Source: Pseudomonadota bacterium | GTDB lineage: Bacteria > Pseudomonadota > Gammaproteobacteria > Steroidobacterales > Steroidobacteraceae | Reading direction: 5' to 3' | Assembly: GCA_021826035.1 (NCBI GenBank) | Contig: JAKBBE010000113.1 | Coordinates: forward strand, 1 to 9,175 | DNA length: 9,175 nucleotides | Part shown: piece by piece, positions 1 to 5,372 of the stretch | How the letters are laid out: every line of letters starts with the position of its first letter | How positions within the stretch are numbered: position 1 is the stretch's first letter | The notes under the pieces: generated by a model | Told to the model about the DNA's origin: nothing | What the model saw: only the letters and a program-made list of their open reading frames with translations | Databases searched by the model: none | Made by a program: the position numbers and the translations under genes

Positions 1-688
1 GCTGCAGCAGCTCCCGCGAGGGCACCACGGCATCGCGCTGCCAGTGGTTGCGGTTGCCGACATCCATGTATTCGATGAAGCGCACGATCACGCCGGTGCC
101 GCGGAACCGCTCCACCAGCTCGAGCACAGTATGGTCGTTGACCCCGCGCTGCACGACCGCATTGACCTTGATCGGACCGAGGCCCGCGCGGCGCGCCTGC
201 TCGATGCCCTCGAGCGCTTCTTCAACGCCACCGAATCCACCGCTCATGCGCATGAATACCTGCGGATCGAGGCTGTCGAGGCTCACCGTGACGCGCTGCA
301 GGCCGGCCGCGCGCAGCTCGACCGCATACTTGGCGAGGAGGGTGCCATTGGTGGTGAGCGCCACGTCCTCGACCCCATCGATCGCGCTCAGATCGCCGAT
401 CAGATCGGTGAGATTGGGCCTGAGCAGCGGCTCGCCCCCGGTCAGTCGCAGCTTGCGTACCCCGAGTCGGACCAGCAGGCGAGTGACGCGGACGATTTCA
501 TCGAACGAGAGCCGCTCATGCGAGCCCAGGAAGCGGTAGGACTCGTGGAAAGTCTCGCGCGGCATGCAATACGGACAGCGGAAATTGCACCGGTCCATGA
601 CCGAGATCCGCAGGTCGCGCAGCAGGCGGCCGCGACGGTCGCGCAGTCCGACCGACGCGCTCGCGGTGGGGGCGTCGCTTTGAGTCAC
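1..688 (-). CDS. moaA: GTP 3',8-cyclase MoaA (radical SAM), C-terminus cut by window edge
   Basis: MoaA converts GTP to 3',8-cyclo-7,8-dihydro-GTP, the first step of molybdenum cofactor synthesis, in the cytoplasm. About 229 N-terminal residues are visible of a family usually near 330. The radical SAM cluster motif is clear as C34-NFR-C38-PY-C41, followed by TGGEP (83-87), TTNG (112-115) and SLDS (136-139), and later RFIEYMDVGN, all MoaA hallmarks. The second, C-terminal 4Fe-4S cysteine motif and the final GG would lie off the left edge. The start is taken as GTG at 688 because no in-frame ATG lies between it and the cluster motif except Met31, which is too late. No good Shine-Dalgarno precedes it, so the start is less certain than the identity. 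It lies 49 bases downstream of moeA on the same strand, consistent with co-transcription. Confidence 0.95.
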   Translation of the reverse strand, partial: MTQSDAPTASASVGLRDRRGRLLRDLRISVMDRCNFRCPYCMPRETFHESYRFLGSHERLSFDEIVRVTRLLVRLGVRKLRLTGGEPLLRPNLTDLIGDLSAIDGVEDVALTTNGTLLAKYAVELRAAGLQRVTVSLDSLDPQVFMRMSGGFGGVEEALEGIEQARRAGLGPIKVNAVVQRGVNDHTVLELVERFRGTGVIVRFIEYMDVGNRNHWQRDAVVPSRELLQ

Positions 689-737
689 GAGGGCACGTTT
701 ACCATTGCCCGGGACGGAATGCCATCCTCCGGATCGG

Positions 738-1937
738 CTACCAGCGGTACAGGGGGGCGACGAATCCGGCCGGGTAGGTATGCGGTCCCGGCGGCAGTTC
801 GATGAAACCGTCCGTGCCGGCGAGTGCCGTGAAGTCCCCGCTGCCGTGCGTGGGGCTGGGAATCGCGCGGCAGCAGCCGTCCCCGTCGGTGGCGAGCCGC
901 ACCGGCAGGAAAAACGTCAACGCGGGCGCCACGGTGAATGGCTCGGCGAGCGCGATCCGTTGCGGGGGCGCTGCGCCGAGACCCTGGGCGGCCGCCAGCG
1001 CCGGAAGCACGTAGCGGGAGACACAAATCGCGGTGGAAACGGGATTGCCGGGCAGGGCGAGCACAGCGGTGCCGGTGGCGGACATGCCGAACCACAGCGG
1101 CTTGCCGGGCCGCTGCGCGACCTTGTGAAATACGCAGTGCACGCCGAGCGACTCGAGCACCTGTGGCACGAGGTCGAGCCGCCCCATGGACACCCCACCG
1201 CTCAGCACCAGCACGTCGTGGGTTTCCAGGTGGAACTTCAGCCGGGTCCGCAGCTCCGCCGCGTCATCGCGGATGTGCTCGGTCGCGACGCGTGGGTGAC
1301 CGTGCAGTTGCAGCGCCGCGGCGATCCCGTAAGCGTTCGAGCGGCGGACCTGGTGCGCCAGCATCGGCTCGCCGGGCTCGACCAGCTCGTTACCGGTCGA
1401 GATCACCGCCAGCATCGGCTGGCTGGCGACTTGAATCCGGGCCTTGCCCGCCGCTGCGGCGACGGCGATCTGTGGCGGTCCGAGCCGCGTCCCGGCGCCG
1501 AGCAACCGCTCGCCCTCGTGGGCATCCGTGCCACGCCGGTGCACATTCTGACCGCTGCGCACCGTGACGCCCTCACGCAGCGTGGCGACTGCGCCCTCGG
1601 TGCTGATCTGCTCGACCGGCACCACGCTGTCGCATCCCGCGGGCAGCGCTGTTCCGGTCATGACCTCGATGCAGCCGTCCTCGGCGCCAAGCCGCAAGGG
1701 CACATCGCCCGCCGCCTGGCTCGCCTCGATCGTGAAGCGGCGGGCGCCCCGGCTCACCGCGCTGCTGGCGAGCGCGATGCCGTCCATGGTCACCCGGTCG
1801 AAGGGCGGTTGGTCGCGCTCGGCATGAATGTCCTCGCGCAGCACCGCGCCCGCGCACTGCAGCAGCGGCAGCGAGACGGTCGGCAGGCACGTCAGGTGCC
1901 GTCCGATCAGATCGTCCGCCTCGGCGGGGCTGATCAT
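738..1937 (-). CDS. moeA: Molybdopterin molybdenumtransferase MoeA
   Basis: MoeA inserts molybdate into adenylylated molybdopterin, the last common step of Moco synthesis. The 399-residue product is close to the usual length (about 410). Visible family motifs: TMDGIA (50-55, with the conserved Asp52), TGTALPAGCDSVVPVEQ (94-110), RRGTD (134-138), STGNEL (180-185, keeping the conserved Glu184 although the common preceding Asp is Asn), SGGVSMG (246-252) with Asp255, RPGKPLWFG (276-284) and LPGNPVS (295-301). This gives the full order: N-terminal domains I/II, the MogA-like molybdopterin-binding domain III, and the C-terminal domain IV. The ATG at 1937 lies 21 bases after the stop of the small secreted protein gene and has only a weak ribosome site. 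moaA follows 49 bases downstream, so the two are likely one transcription unit. No MogA fusion is present. Confidence 0.95.
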   Translation of the reverse strand: MISPAEADDLIGRHLTCLPTVSLPLLQCAGAVLREDIHAERDQPPFDRVTMDGIALASSAVSRGARRFTIEASQAAGDVPLRLGAEDGCIEVMTGTALPAGCDSVVPVEQISTEGAVATLREGVTVRSGQNVHRRGTDAHEGERLLGAGTRLGPPQIAVAAAAGKARIQVASQPMLAVISTGNELVEPGEPMLAHQVRRSNAYGIAAALQLHGHPRVATEHIRDDAAELRTRLKFHLETHDVLVLSGGVSMGRLDLVPQVLESLGVHCVFHKVAQRPGKPLWFGMSATGTAVLALPGNPVSTAICVSRYVLPALAAAQGLGAAPPQRIALAEPFTVAPALTFFLPVRLATDGDGCCRAIPSPTHGSGDFTALAGTDGFIELPPGPHTYPAGFVAPLYRW

Positions 1938-1958
1938 GACCCGCGCGCCGCTGCGGTG

Positions 1959-2333
1959 CTAATTGCCCGACTTGGCGTGCTTCTGCTGGTACGCACGCAC
2001 CTGGGCATTGAACTCATTGGCGACATTCTGCAGCTGGTCGACGGCCGCATTGTGGCGCTTGACTTCCATCGCCTCCAGCGACGCCACCTGCTTCTTGGTG
2101 AGCTTCATCGCCTGTTTGGCGATCTCCTGGTCGTTCTGCTTCTTAATGCACGCCAGGTAGGCCATCATGCTGTGGTTGTACGCCTGAACGGTCTTCTGCG
2201 CGGTCAGCATCTGGGCGAGCGTGGCGACGTTACCGTCCGGCAGATTCGTCGGCGCGGCCGGAAAAGCGCAATCAGCGTAAGCGGGAGCCAGGGCGAGCGA
2301 CGCGAGAGCCGCCGCGGCAAGCAGTGATTTCAT
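1959..2333 (-). CDS. Small exported helical protein of unknown function
   Basis: A 124-residue protein that I do not recognise as a named family. Residues 1-20 form a classic Sec signal peptide (Lys2, then an Ala/Leu-rich core) with a likely cleavage site AYA|D after residue 20, so the product should be periplasmic or secreted. The mature part has two cysteines (C22 and C62) that could form a disulfide. After about residue 36 it is rich in Ala, Gln, Lys, Glu and Asn with a helix-favouring pattern, probably a helical hairpin or short coiled coil (about 65-119). The start ATG at 2333 is supported by the signal peptide and an upstream AGAGGG stretch. The gene stops 21 bases before moeA on the same strand, so it probably heads the transcript that also carries moeA and moaA. 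That does not by itself prove a role in cofactor synthesis. It is real by composition and signal peptide; the function is unknown. Confidence 0.8.
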   Translation of the reverse strand: MKSLLAAAALASLALAPAYADCAFPAAPTNLPDGNVATLAQMLTAQKTVQAYNHSMMAYLACIKKQNDQEIAKQAMKLTKKQVASLEAMEVKRHNAAVDQLQNVANEFNAQVRAYQQKHAKSGN

Positions 2334-2361
2334 GAGAGACCCTCTGGGTGAACGAATGCAC

Positions 2362-2367
2362 ATCTTA
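2362..2367 (-). promoter_or_regulatory. Candidate -10 element for the secreted protein-moeA-moaA unit
   Basis: Read on the minus strand, TAAGAT lies 28 bases upstream of the ATG at 2333, in a short A/T-rich patch of otherwise G+C-rich DNA. It matches four of six positions of the sigma-70 -10 consensus. The sequence 17 bases further upstream does not resemble TTGACA. If used, the 5' leader would be only about 20 bases, leaving no room for a Moco riboswitch. Confidence 0.4.
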
Positions 2368-2689
2368 AAGGTGGGCCTTGATCGGGGCCACTGGCGTTTA
2401 CGCTTCTTCAGGCGGCACCCCGGCACGCGGCTCGAGGGCCGCTGAGCGCATCCGGCGCGACCTGGCCCGGCGGGGCGGGCCGGATTTCGTACGCGGCTGC
2501 GGTTGGATCGGGCTGTGGCGAGGCGCAGGGCGGTGCAGGCGCTCATGCACGGGGGCATTGCGCACGGGCCGGGTGTGCGTTGCGACCCAATCGTGCCCCC
2601 GCGGGGTGTCGAGCGGGAGGGGGAGCTCTGCGCGGCTGTGCCCGGCCCAGCGACCGTGCGTGTGCCGCTGCGTCCGGGTCGTGACCTGA

Positions 2690-2695
2690 TAAACT
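2690..2695 (+). promoter_or_regulatory. Candidate -10 element of the tRNA-Arg gene
   Basis: TAAACT stands out in G+C-rich surroundings, ending 27 bases before the first tRNA base. That would give a 5' leader of about 20 bases for RNase P to remove. The bases that follow (GACCGGCGAGG) are G+C rich, as in stringently controlled tRNA promoters. No convincing -35 box is visible at 16-18 bases. Confidence 0.4.
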
Positions 2696-2722
2696 GACCG
2701 GCGAGGGCTTGAGGTCCGCGCT

Positions 2723-2799
2723 GCGCCCGTAGCTCAGTTGGATAGAGTACCTGGCTTCGAACCAGGTGGTCGGGGGTTCGAATCCCTCCGGGCGCGCCA
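2723..2799 (+). tRNA. tRNA-Arg, anticodon TCG
   Basis: A complete 77-base cloverleaf can be drawn. The acceptor stem GCGCCCG (2723-2729) pairs with CGGGCGC (2789-2795). The discriminator is G2796 and CCA is encoded at 2797-2799. The anticodon stem CCTGG/CCAGG (2750-2754/2762-2766) encloses the loop CTTCGAA, putting the anticodon TCG at 2757-2759. That reads the Arg codon CGA and, with wobble, other CGN codons. The T arm holds GGTTCGAATCC. It is a lone plus-strand gene between minus-strand genes. No second copy of its 3' end occurs in the window, so there is no sign of an element integrated here. Confidence 0.97.
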
Positions 2800-2902
2800 T
2801 TCCAGATCGGTTGCGCACCATTCGGTGGCCGGCGTGCCCGCTCGCCGTCTGTCGCCGGGGCGGCGCGCCCGGCAAGGGCTTTCCAGCTGGCCGCTGTCGA
2901 GC

Positions 2903-2925
2903 GGCCCCGCTGTCTCAGCGGGGCC
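2903..2925. terminator. Perfect 10-bp G+C-rich hairpin, possible two-way terminator
   Basis: GGCCCCGCTG (2903-2912) and CAGCGGGGCC (2916-2925) form a perfect 10-bp stem around the loop TCT. It lies between the tRNA (plus strand, ends 2799) and the PEP-CTERM gene (minus strand, ends 3000), where convergent transcripts must stop. No T-run follows on either strand, so it is not a textbook intrinsic terminator. Confidence 0.4.
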
Positions 2926-2971
2926 ACCCGTCAGCGCGCGCCGGTATCGAGCCGATGGCTTGGCATCGCAA

Positions 2972-2990
2972 GGGGCGTGGCGCGCGCCCC
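2972..2990 (-). terminator. Weak hairpin just after the PEP-CTERM gene stop
   Basis: On the minus strand GGGGCG and CGCCCC form a 6-bp stem about 10 bases after the TGA at 3000-3002, followed by only TTGCG. The position suits a terminator or 3' RNA-stabilising hairpin, but there is no U-tract. Confidence 0.3.
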
Positions 2991-2999
2991 CTGGGGATA

Positions 3000-3848
3000 T
3001 CAGTCGGCCGCTCCACGTCGCTTGCGCAGACCGACCACGAGGCCGAGCATCCCGAGGGCCGCAGCGAACAGGGCCAGCGACCCCGGCTCCGGCACGTTCG
3101 CCCAGTGCGCCGTGTAGGAGTTGCCGACCGCGCCCGGACTGTTCGGATCGCCGGTGAAGTTGAACGCCTCCATCAAGACCGAGGAGAAGCTGGTGGTTCC
3201 GGACGCCGCGCCGAGGTTGAGGACGTCCGTGCCGTTGACGTAGTACTGGTAGTCGCTCCCGGTGAAGACGATGCCGAGAGTGTTCCAGGCCCCGTAATTG
3301 ACGGGCGCGCTGCTCAGGTCGTACCAGCCGCCATTGTTGTTGTTGGCGGAGTCGCTCCATACCCGAAAGCCGATGAAGCTGTCGGTCGCGTTGTTGCTGT
3401 TGAGGTCCGCGGTGCCGGTGCCGTAGTTGGTAAACCCGATGATGGGGTAGTCCGTGACGTTGGTCGTGCCGTCCGTCATGACTCCCCACATGTCCGTGCG
3501 CCGCGCGCCCGAGGTCGGGTTCGACCAGCTCGTGGGGATGTACAGCGCTGCCGCGAGGGAATCGCCGGCGCCGCCGCTGATGCTGTAGCCCTCGCCCTGG
3601 GTGCTGTAGAAGCCGTACTGGTAGGCGGACGGGCGGCTGTCGAACGAGCCGTTGGGGCCGATGCCGATACCCAGGACGTTCGACTGGCCCTGGTAGGTGC
3701 CGACATTGCCGAAGCTGTCGGGTGCGTAGCGGTCAACCGTCCATCCGGTCGGTGCCGTCGCAAAATTCGGCATGATGTCGGTGGCGCTCGCCGCCGCCGT
3801 TGAGAGCGCGAGAAGAGCGCCCGCCACGCAAAAGGCTGTTATTTTCAT
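3000..3848 (-). CDS. PEP-CTERM sorting-domain exported protein
   Basis: A 282-residue exported protein. A Sec signal peptide covers about residues 1-22 (MKI, hydrophobic core, cleavage near ASA|TD). The C-terminus is a complete PEP-CTERM tail: VPEP at 252-255, a hydrophobic segment at about 258-274, then RKRR at 275-278. Such tails are known to be recognised by an exosortase (XrtA/EpsH class), which cleaves near PEP during surface sorting in bacteria making extracellular polysaccharide. The middle is rich in Gly, Ser, Asn, Thr and Tyr with alternating beta-strand patterns. A stretch reading GWYDLSS...AWNTLGIVFTG...YYVNG resembles concanavalin/LamG-like jelly rolls; this is inference, not a confirmed domain. 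The start at 3848 is preferred over an ATG at 3917 because it begins the signal peptide and has a good ribosome site. No exosortase or exopolysaccharide gene lies in the window. Confidence 0.88.
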   Translation of the reverse strand: MKITAFCVAGALLALSTAAASATDIMPNFATAPTGWTVDRYAPDSFGNVGTYQGQSNVLGIGIGPNGSFDSRPSAYQYGFYSTQGEGYSISGGAGDSLAAALYIPTSWSNPTSGARRTDMWGVMTDGTTNVTDYPIIGFTNYGTGTADLNSNNATDSFIGFRVWSDSANNNNGGWYDLSSAPVNYGAWNTLGIVFTGSDYQYYVNGTDVLNLGAASGTTSFSSVLMEAFNFTGDPNSPGAVGNSYTAHWANVPEPGSLALFAAALGMLGLVVGLRKRRGAAD

Positions 3849-3850
3849 CG

Positions 3851-4036
3851 TCAATCTCCCCGTTTGATTGCTGCTTCTGACTGCCAATTCCTCGGGCGTC
3901 CATCGTCTGACATCCATTCGACTGAAAGCGACCGGTCCCTATGTTGTCTCAGCAGGGCGCCGGCGATCACCAACACCGACTCGGTGTGGGGTCGCGTTTG
4001 CTCGCGCAATGGCGTGTCGCAAGCTGCAAATTTCAT
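3851..4036 (-). CDS. Doubtful 61-residue ORF upstream of the PEP-CTERM gene
   Basis: This ORF begins MKFAACDT and ends RGD, with its TGA 2 bases before the ATG of the PEP-CTERM gene, a spacing that allows translational coupling. It has one hydrophobic patch (VLVIAGALL) but no recognisable domain, and no clear ribosome site at its ATG. It is in the same frame as the 41-residue ORF upstream, from which it is separated by one TAG and five codons. It may be a leader peptide, the 3' part of a broken gene, or chance. I recognise no family. Confidence 0.25.
   Translation of the reverse strand: MKFAACDTPLREQTRPHTESVLVIAGALLRQHRDRSLSVEWMSDDGRPRNWQSEAAIKRGD
3856..3861 (-). promoter_or_regulatory. Ribosome binding site fixing the PEP-CTERM start
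   Basis: GGGGAG on the minus strand lies 7 bases before the ATG at 3848. This supports that start over the upstream in-frame ATG at 3917, which would bury the signal peptide. Confidence 0.7.
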
Positions 4037-4051
4037 GCCGCCGGCGGCACG

Positions 4052-4177
4052 CTACGGGGTGGCCAGCGGTGCAGGCTGGATGAATCCTTCAATATCAGTA
4101 GCTTGAGATGCCTCCAGTTGGTTCTCTCCGCCAGCTCGCTGCGCGGGGCTATGGCGAGCTGTAAAATAACTCGACAT
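4052..4177 (-). CDS. Possible 41-residue small protein or leader peptide
   Basis: ATG at 4177 is preceded by GGGAGG (4186-4191) with an ideal 8-base spacer, the best-looking ribosome site in this gap. The peptide begins MSSYFTARHS, is polar, and has no signal peptide or membrane segment. It ends at a TAG (4052-4054); reading past that codon, the frame continues for 66 further codons to a TGA at 3851. It could be a true small protein, a regulatory leader for the PEP-CTERM gene about 200 bases downstream, or the 5' part of a decayed gene. No homologue is known to me. Confidence 0.3.
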   Translation of the reverse strand: MSSYFTARHSPAQRAGGENQLEASQATDIEGFIQPAPLATP

Positions 4178-4379
4178 CTGATGGTCCTCCCATCGAGGAG
4201 CGTGCCGGGGCGCCCGGGGCTTCGCCTCGACTCGTCATGGCGAGCGCGCGGCGTTCGATCCCGTCCGGGCGTGATTCAGACTCAATCCAAGTGATGAGTT
4301 CGGCCGGCGGCGCCCTGTCGCCTGACCGTTGGCAGGCCGAACGGACCGGCGGGCCGGGTCCGCTCGGACGTGCTGCCGG

Positions 4380-5372
4380 TCAGTGCGCACCTCGCGCGTG
4401 CGCTGCACGCCGCGGCGCCGTGAGATGCGCTGCGTACAGCGCGGCGATCGCACAGGAAGCGAGGCGTGAGCGCGCATCGTCCGCACGGCTGGTCAGCATG
4501 ATCGGCACGCGCGCGCCGATCACGATGCCGGCCAGCTCGGCGCCGGCGAGGTATTCCAGCTGTTTGGCCAGCATGTTGCCGGCCTCCAGATCCGGTACGA
4601 CGAAGATGTCGGCGCGCCCCGCGACGCTCGAAGCGATGGATTTCGTCGCCGCCGCAGCGCGTGATACCGCATTGTCGAAGGCAAGCGGTCCGTCGAGCAT
4701 GCCGCCGGTGATCTGGCCGCGGTCGGCCATCTTGCACAGCGCCGCGGCATCCAGCGTGGATTTGATCTTCGGCGTCACCAGCTCCACGGCCGACAGAATC
4801 GCGACCCGGGGCGTTCGTACGCCGAGCGCCTGGGCAAGATCGATCGCGTTCTGCACGATGTCGCGCTTGTCCTCGAGCGTCGGATAGATGTTGACCGCTG
4901 CGTCCGTGATGAACAGCAGGCGCGGGTAGTGCGGTGCGTCGATGGCGAAGACGTGGCTGACTCGCCGCGCCGTGCGCAGTCCGTTGTCGGGGTCGATGAC
5001 ACAGTGCATCAGCTCATCAGTGTGCAGCGCGCCCTTCATGATCGCGTCGACTTCACCGCGCCGCGCCATCTGGACCGCCTCGGCGGCGGCTGCGTGGCTG
5101 TGTTCGGTGGCGTGGATCACGCGACCGCTCAGATCGATGCGGGCAGCACGCGCCGCCGCGCGGATGCGCCTCTCCGGTCCGATCAACACCGGGGTGATCA
5201 GGCCGGCGCGTTCGGCCTGGAGGGCGCCGAGAAGCGATACGGCGTCGACCGGATGAACCACCGCGGTGCGCAGCGGGCCATGCCGCCGGGCCGGGCCCAG
5301 TAAGCGCTCTAAGCGACGGACCGATCGGGAGGGGGCAGCCGCACGGAGGCGGGGACGGGACGCGTCATTCAT
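4380..5372 (-). CDS. Phosphate acetyl/butyryltransferase family enzyme
   Basis: A 330-residue cytoplasmic enzyme of the PTA/PTB family, which exchanges acyl groups between CoA and phosphate (for example acetyl-CoA + Pi = acetyl phosphate + CoA). Motifs in order: PVLIGP (61-66), MKGALHTD (112-119), SHVFAID (139-145), FITDAAVNI (154-162), KRDIVQNAIDLA (169-180), STLDAAALCKMADRGQITGG (205-224) and LDGPLAFDNA (226-235). The length matches single-domain enzymes. The pattern most resembles the phosphotransacylase half of proteins annotated as bifunctional enoyl-CoA hydratase/phosphate acetyltransferase, but no hydratase domain is present. Acetyl versus butyryl preference cannot be read from sequence. 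The start at 5372 follows AAGGTGA (5378-5384, 5-base spacer). The start overlaps the end of the upstream glycosyltransferase by 8 bases, so translation is probably coupled. No acetate or butyrate kinase is in the window. Confidence 0.88.
   Translation of the reverse strand: MNDASRPRLRAAAPSRSVRRLERLLGPARRHGPLRTAVVHPVDAVSLLGALQAERAGLITPVLIGPERRIRAAARAARIDLSGRVIHATEHSHAAAAEAVQMARRGEVDAIMKGALHTDELMHCVIDPDNGLRTARRVSHVFAIDAPHYPRLLFITDAAVNIYPTLEDKRDIVQNAIDLAQALGVRTPRVAILSAVELVTPKIKSTLDAAALCKMADRGQITGGMLDGPLAFDNAVSRAAAATKSIASSVAGRADIFVVPDLEAGNMLAKQLEYLAGAELAGIVIGARVPIMLTSRADDARSRLASCAIAALYAAHLTAPRRAAHARGAH

Larger units (their letters stand above)
2334..2722. other. Non-coding region between the secreted protein gene and tRNA-Arg
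   Basis: This 389-bp gap separates a minus-strand gene from a plus-strand tRNA, so it must hold two divergent promoters. Candidate -10 elements are seen near each end. The middle is very G+C rich and has short inverted repeats, for example GGCCCG/CGGGCC in the 2470s, but no open frame with a recognisable product, no ribosome site and no clear operator. Confidence 0.6.
3849..4379. other. Low-G+C intergenic region between PEP-CTERM and phosphotransacylase genes
   Basis: This 531-bp gap has no securely coding gene. The parts at 3841-3960 and 4081-4200 are about 53% G+C by hand count, well below the neighbouring genes. It holds the two small in-frame ORFs described separately, an 8-bp inverted repeat (CAGCTCGC 4132-4139, GCGAGCTG 4154-4161) next to a TAAAATAA patch, and presumably the promoter of the PEP-CTERM gene. 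I could not assign that promoter. One poor GG-N10-GC match to a sigma-54 site (about 4052-4067, minus strand) is present, which matters only because some PEP-CTERM genes are sigma-54 controlled. Confidence 0.5.

Noticed and set aside
699..725. Mini-ORF of 8 residues between moeA and moaA with GGAGG touching its ATG
   Set aside because: The GGAGG abuts the ATG with no spacer, too close to serve it, and lies 37 bases from the moaA GTG. Most likely chance.
705..2327. Plus-strand 540-residue open frame over moeA
   Set aside because: Low-complexity Arg/Gly/Gln/His-rich translation typical of the opposite strand of a high-GC gene. moeA on the minus strand has full family motifs.
2334..2400. Possible Moco riboswitch upstream of the moeA-moaA unit
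   Set aside because: The likely leader is only about 20 bases if the -10 at 2362-2367 is used, and I see no extended paired structure of the Moco motif type.
2543..2875. Minus-strand ORF containing ARPEGFEPPTTWFEARY
   Set aside because: This is the well-known false protein made by translating the antisense strand of a tRNA gene. The sequence is explained by tRNA-Arg at 2723-2799.
1959..2927. Long 322-residue frame starting at 2927 in frame with the small secreted protein
   Set aside because: The upstream 198 residues are Arg/Pro/Gly-rich and cross the tRNA antisense. The signal peptide starting at 2333 marks the true start.
2723..2999. tRNA-Arg as an integration site for a mobile element
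   Set aside because: No second copy of the tRNA 3' end, no integrase and no element genes are seen downstream in the window.
3862..3890. Sigma-54-like TGGCAG...GCAG just upstream of the PEP-CTERM gene
   Set aside because: The distance between the GG and GC elements is one base short of the required spacing, so it should not be bound by sigma-54.
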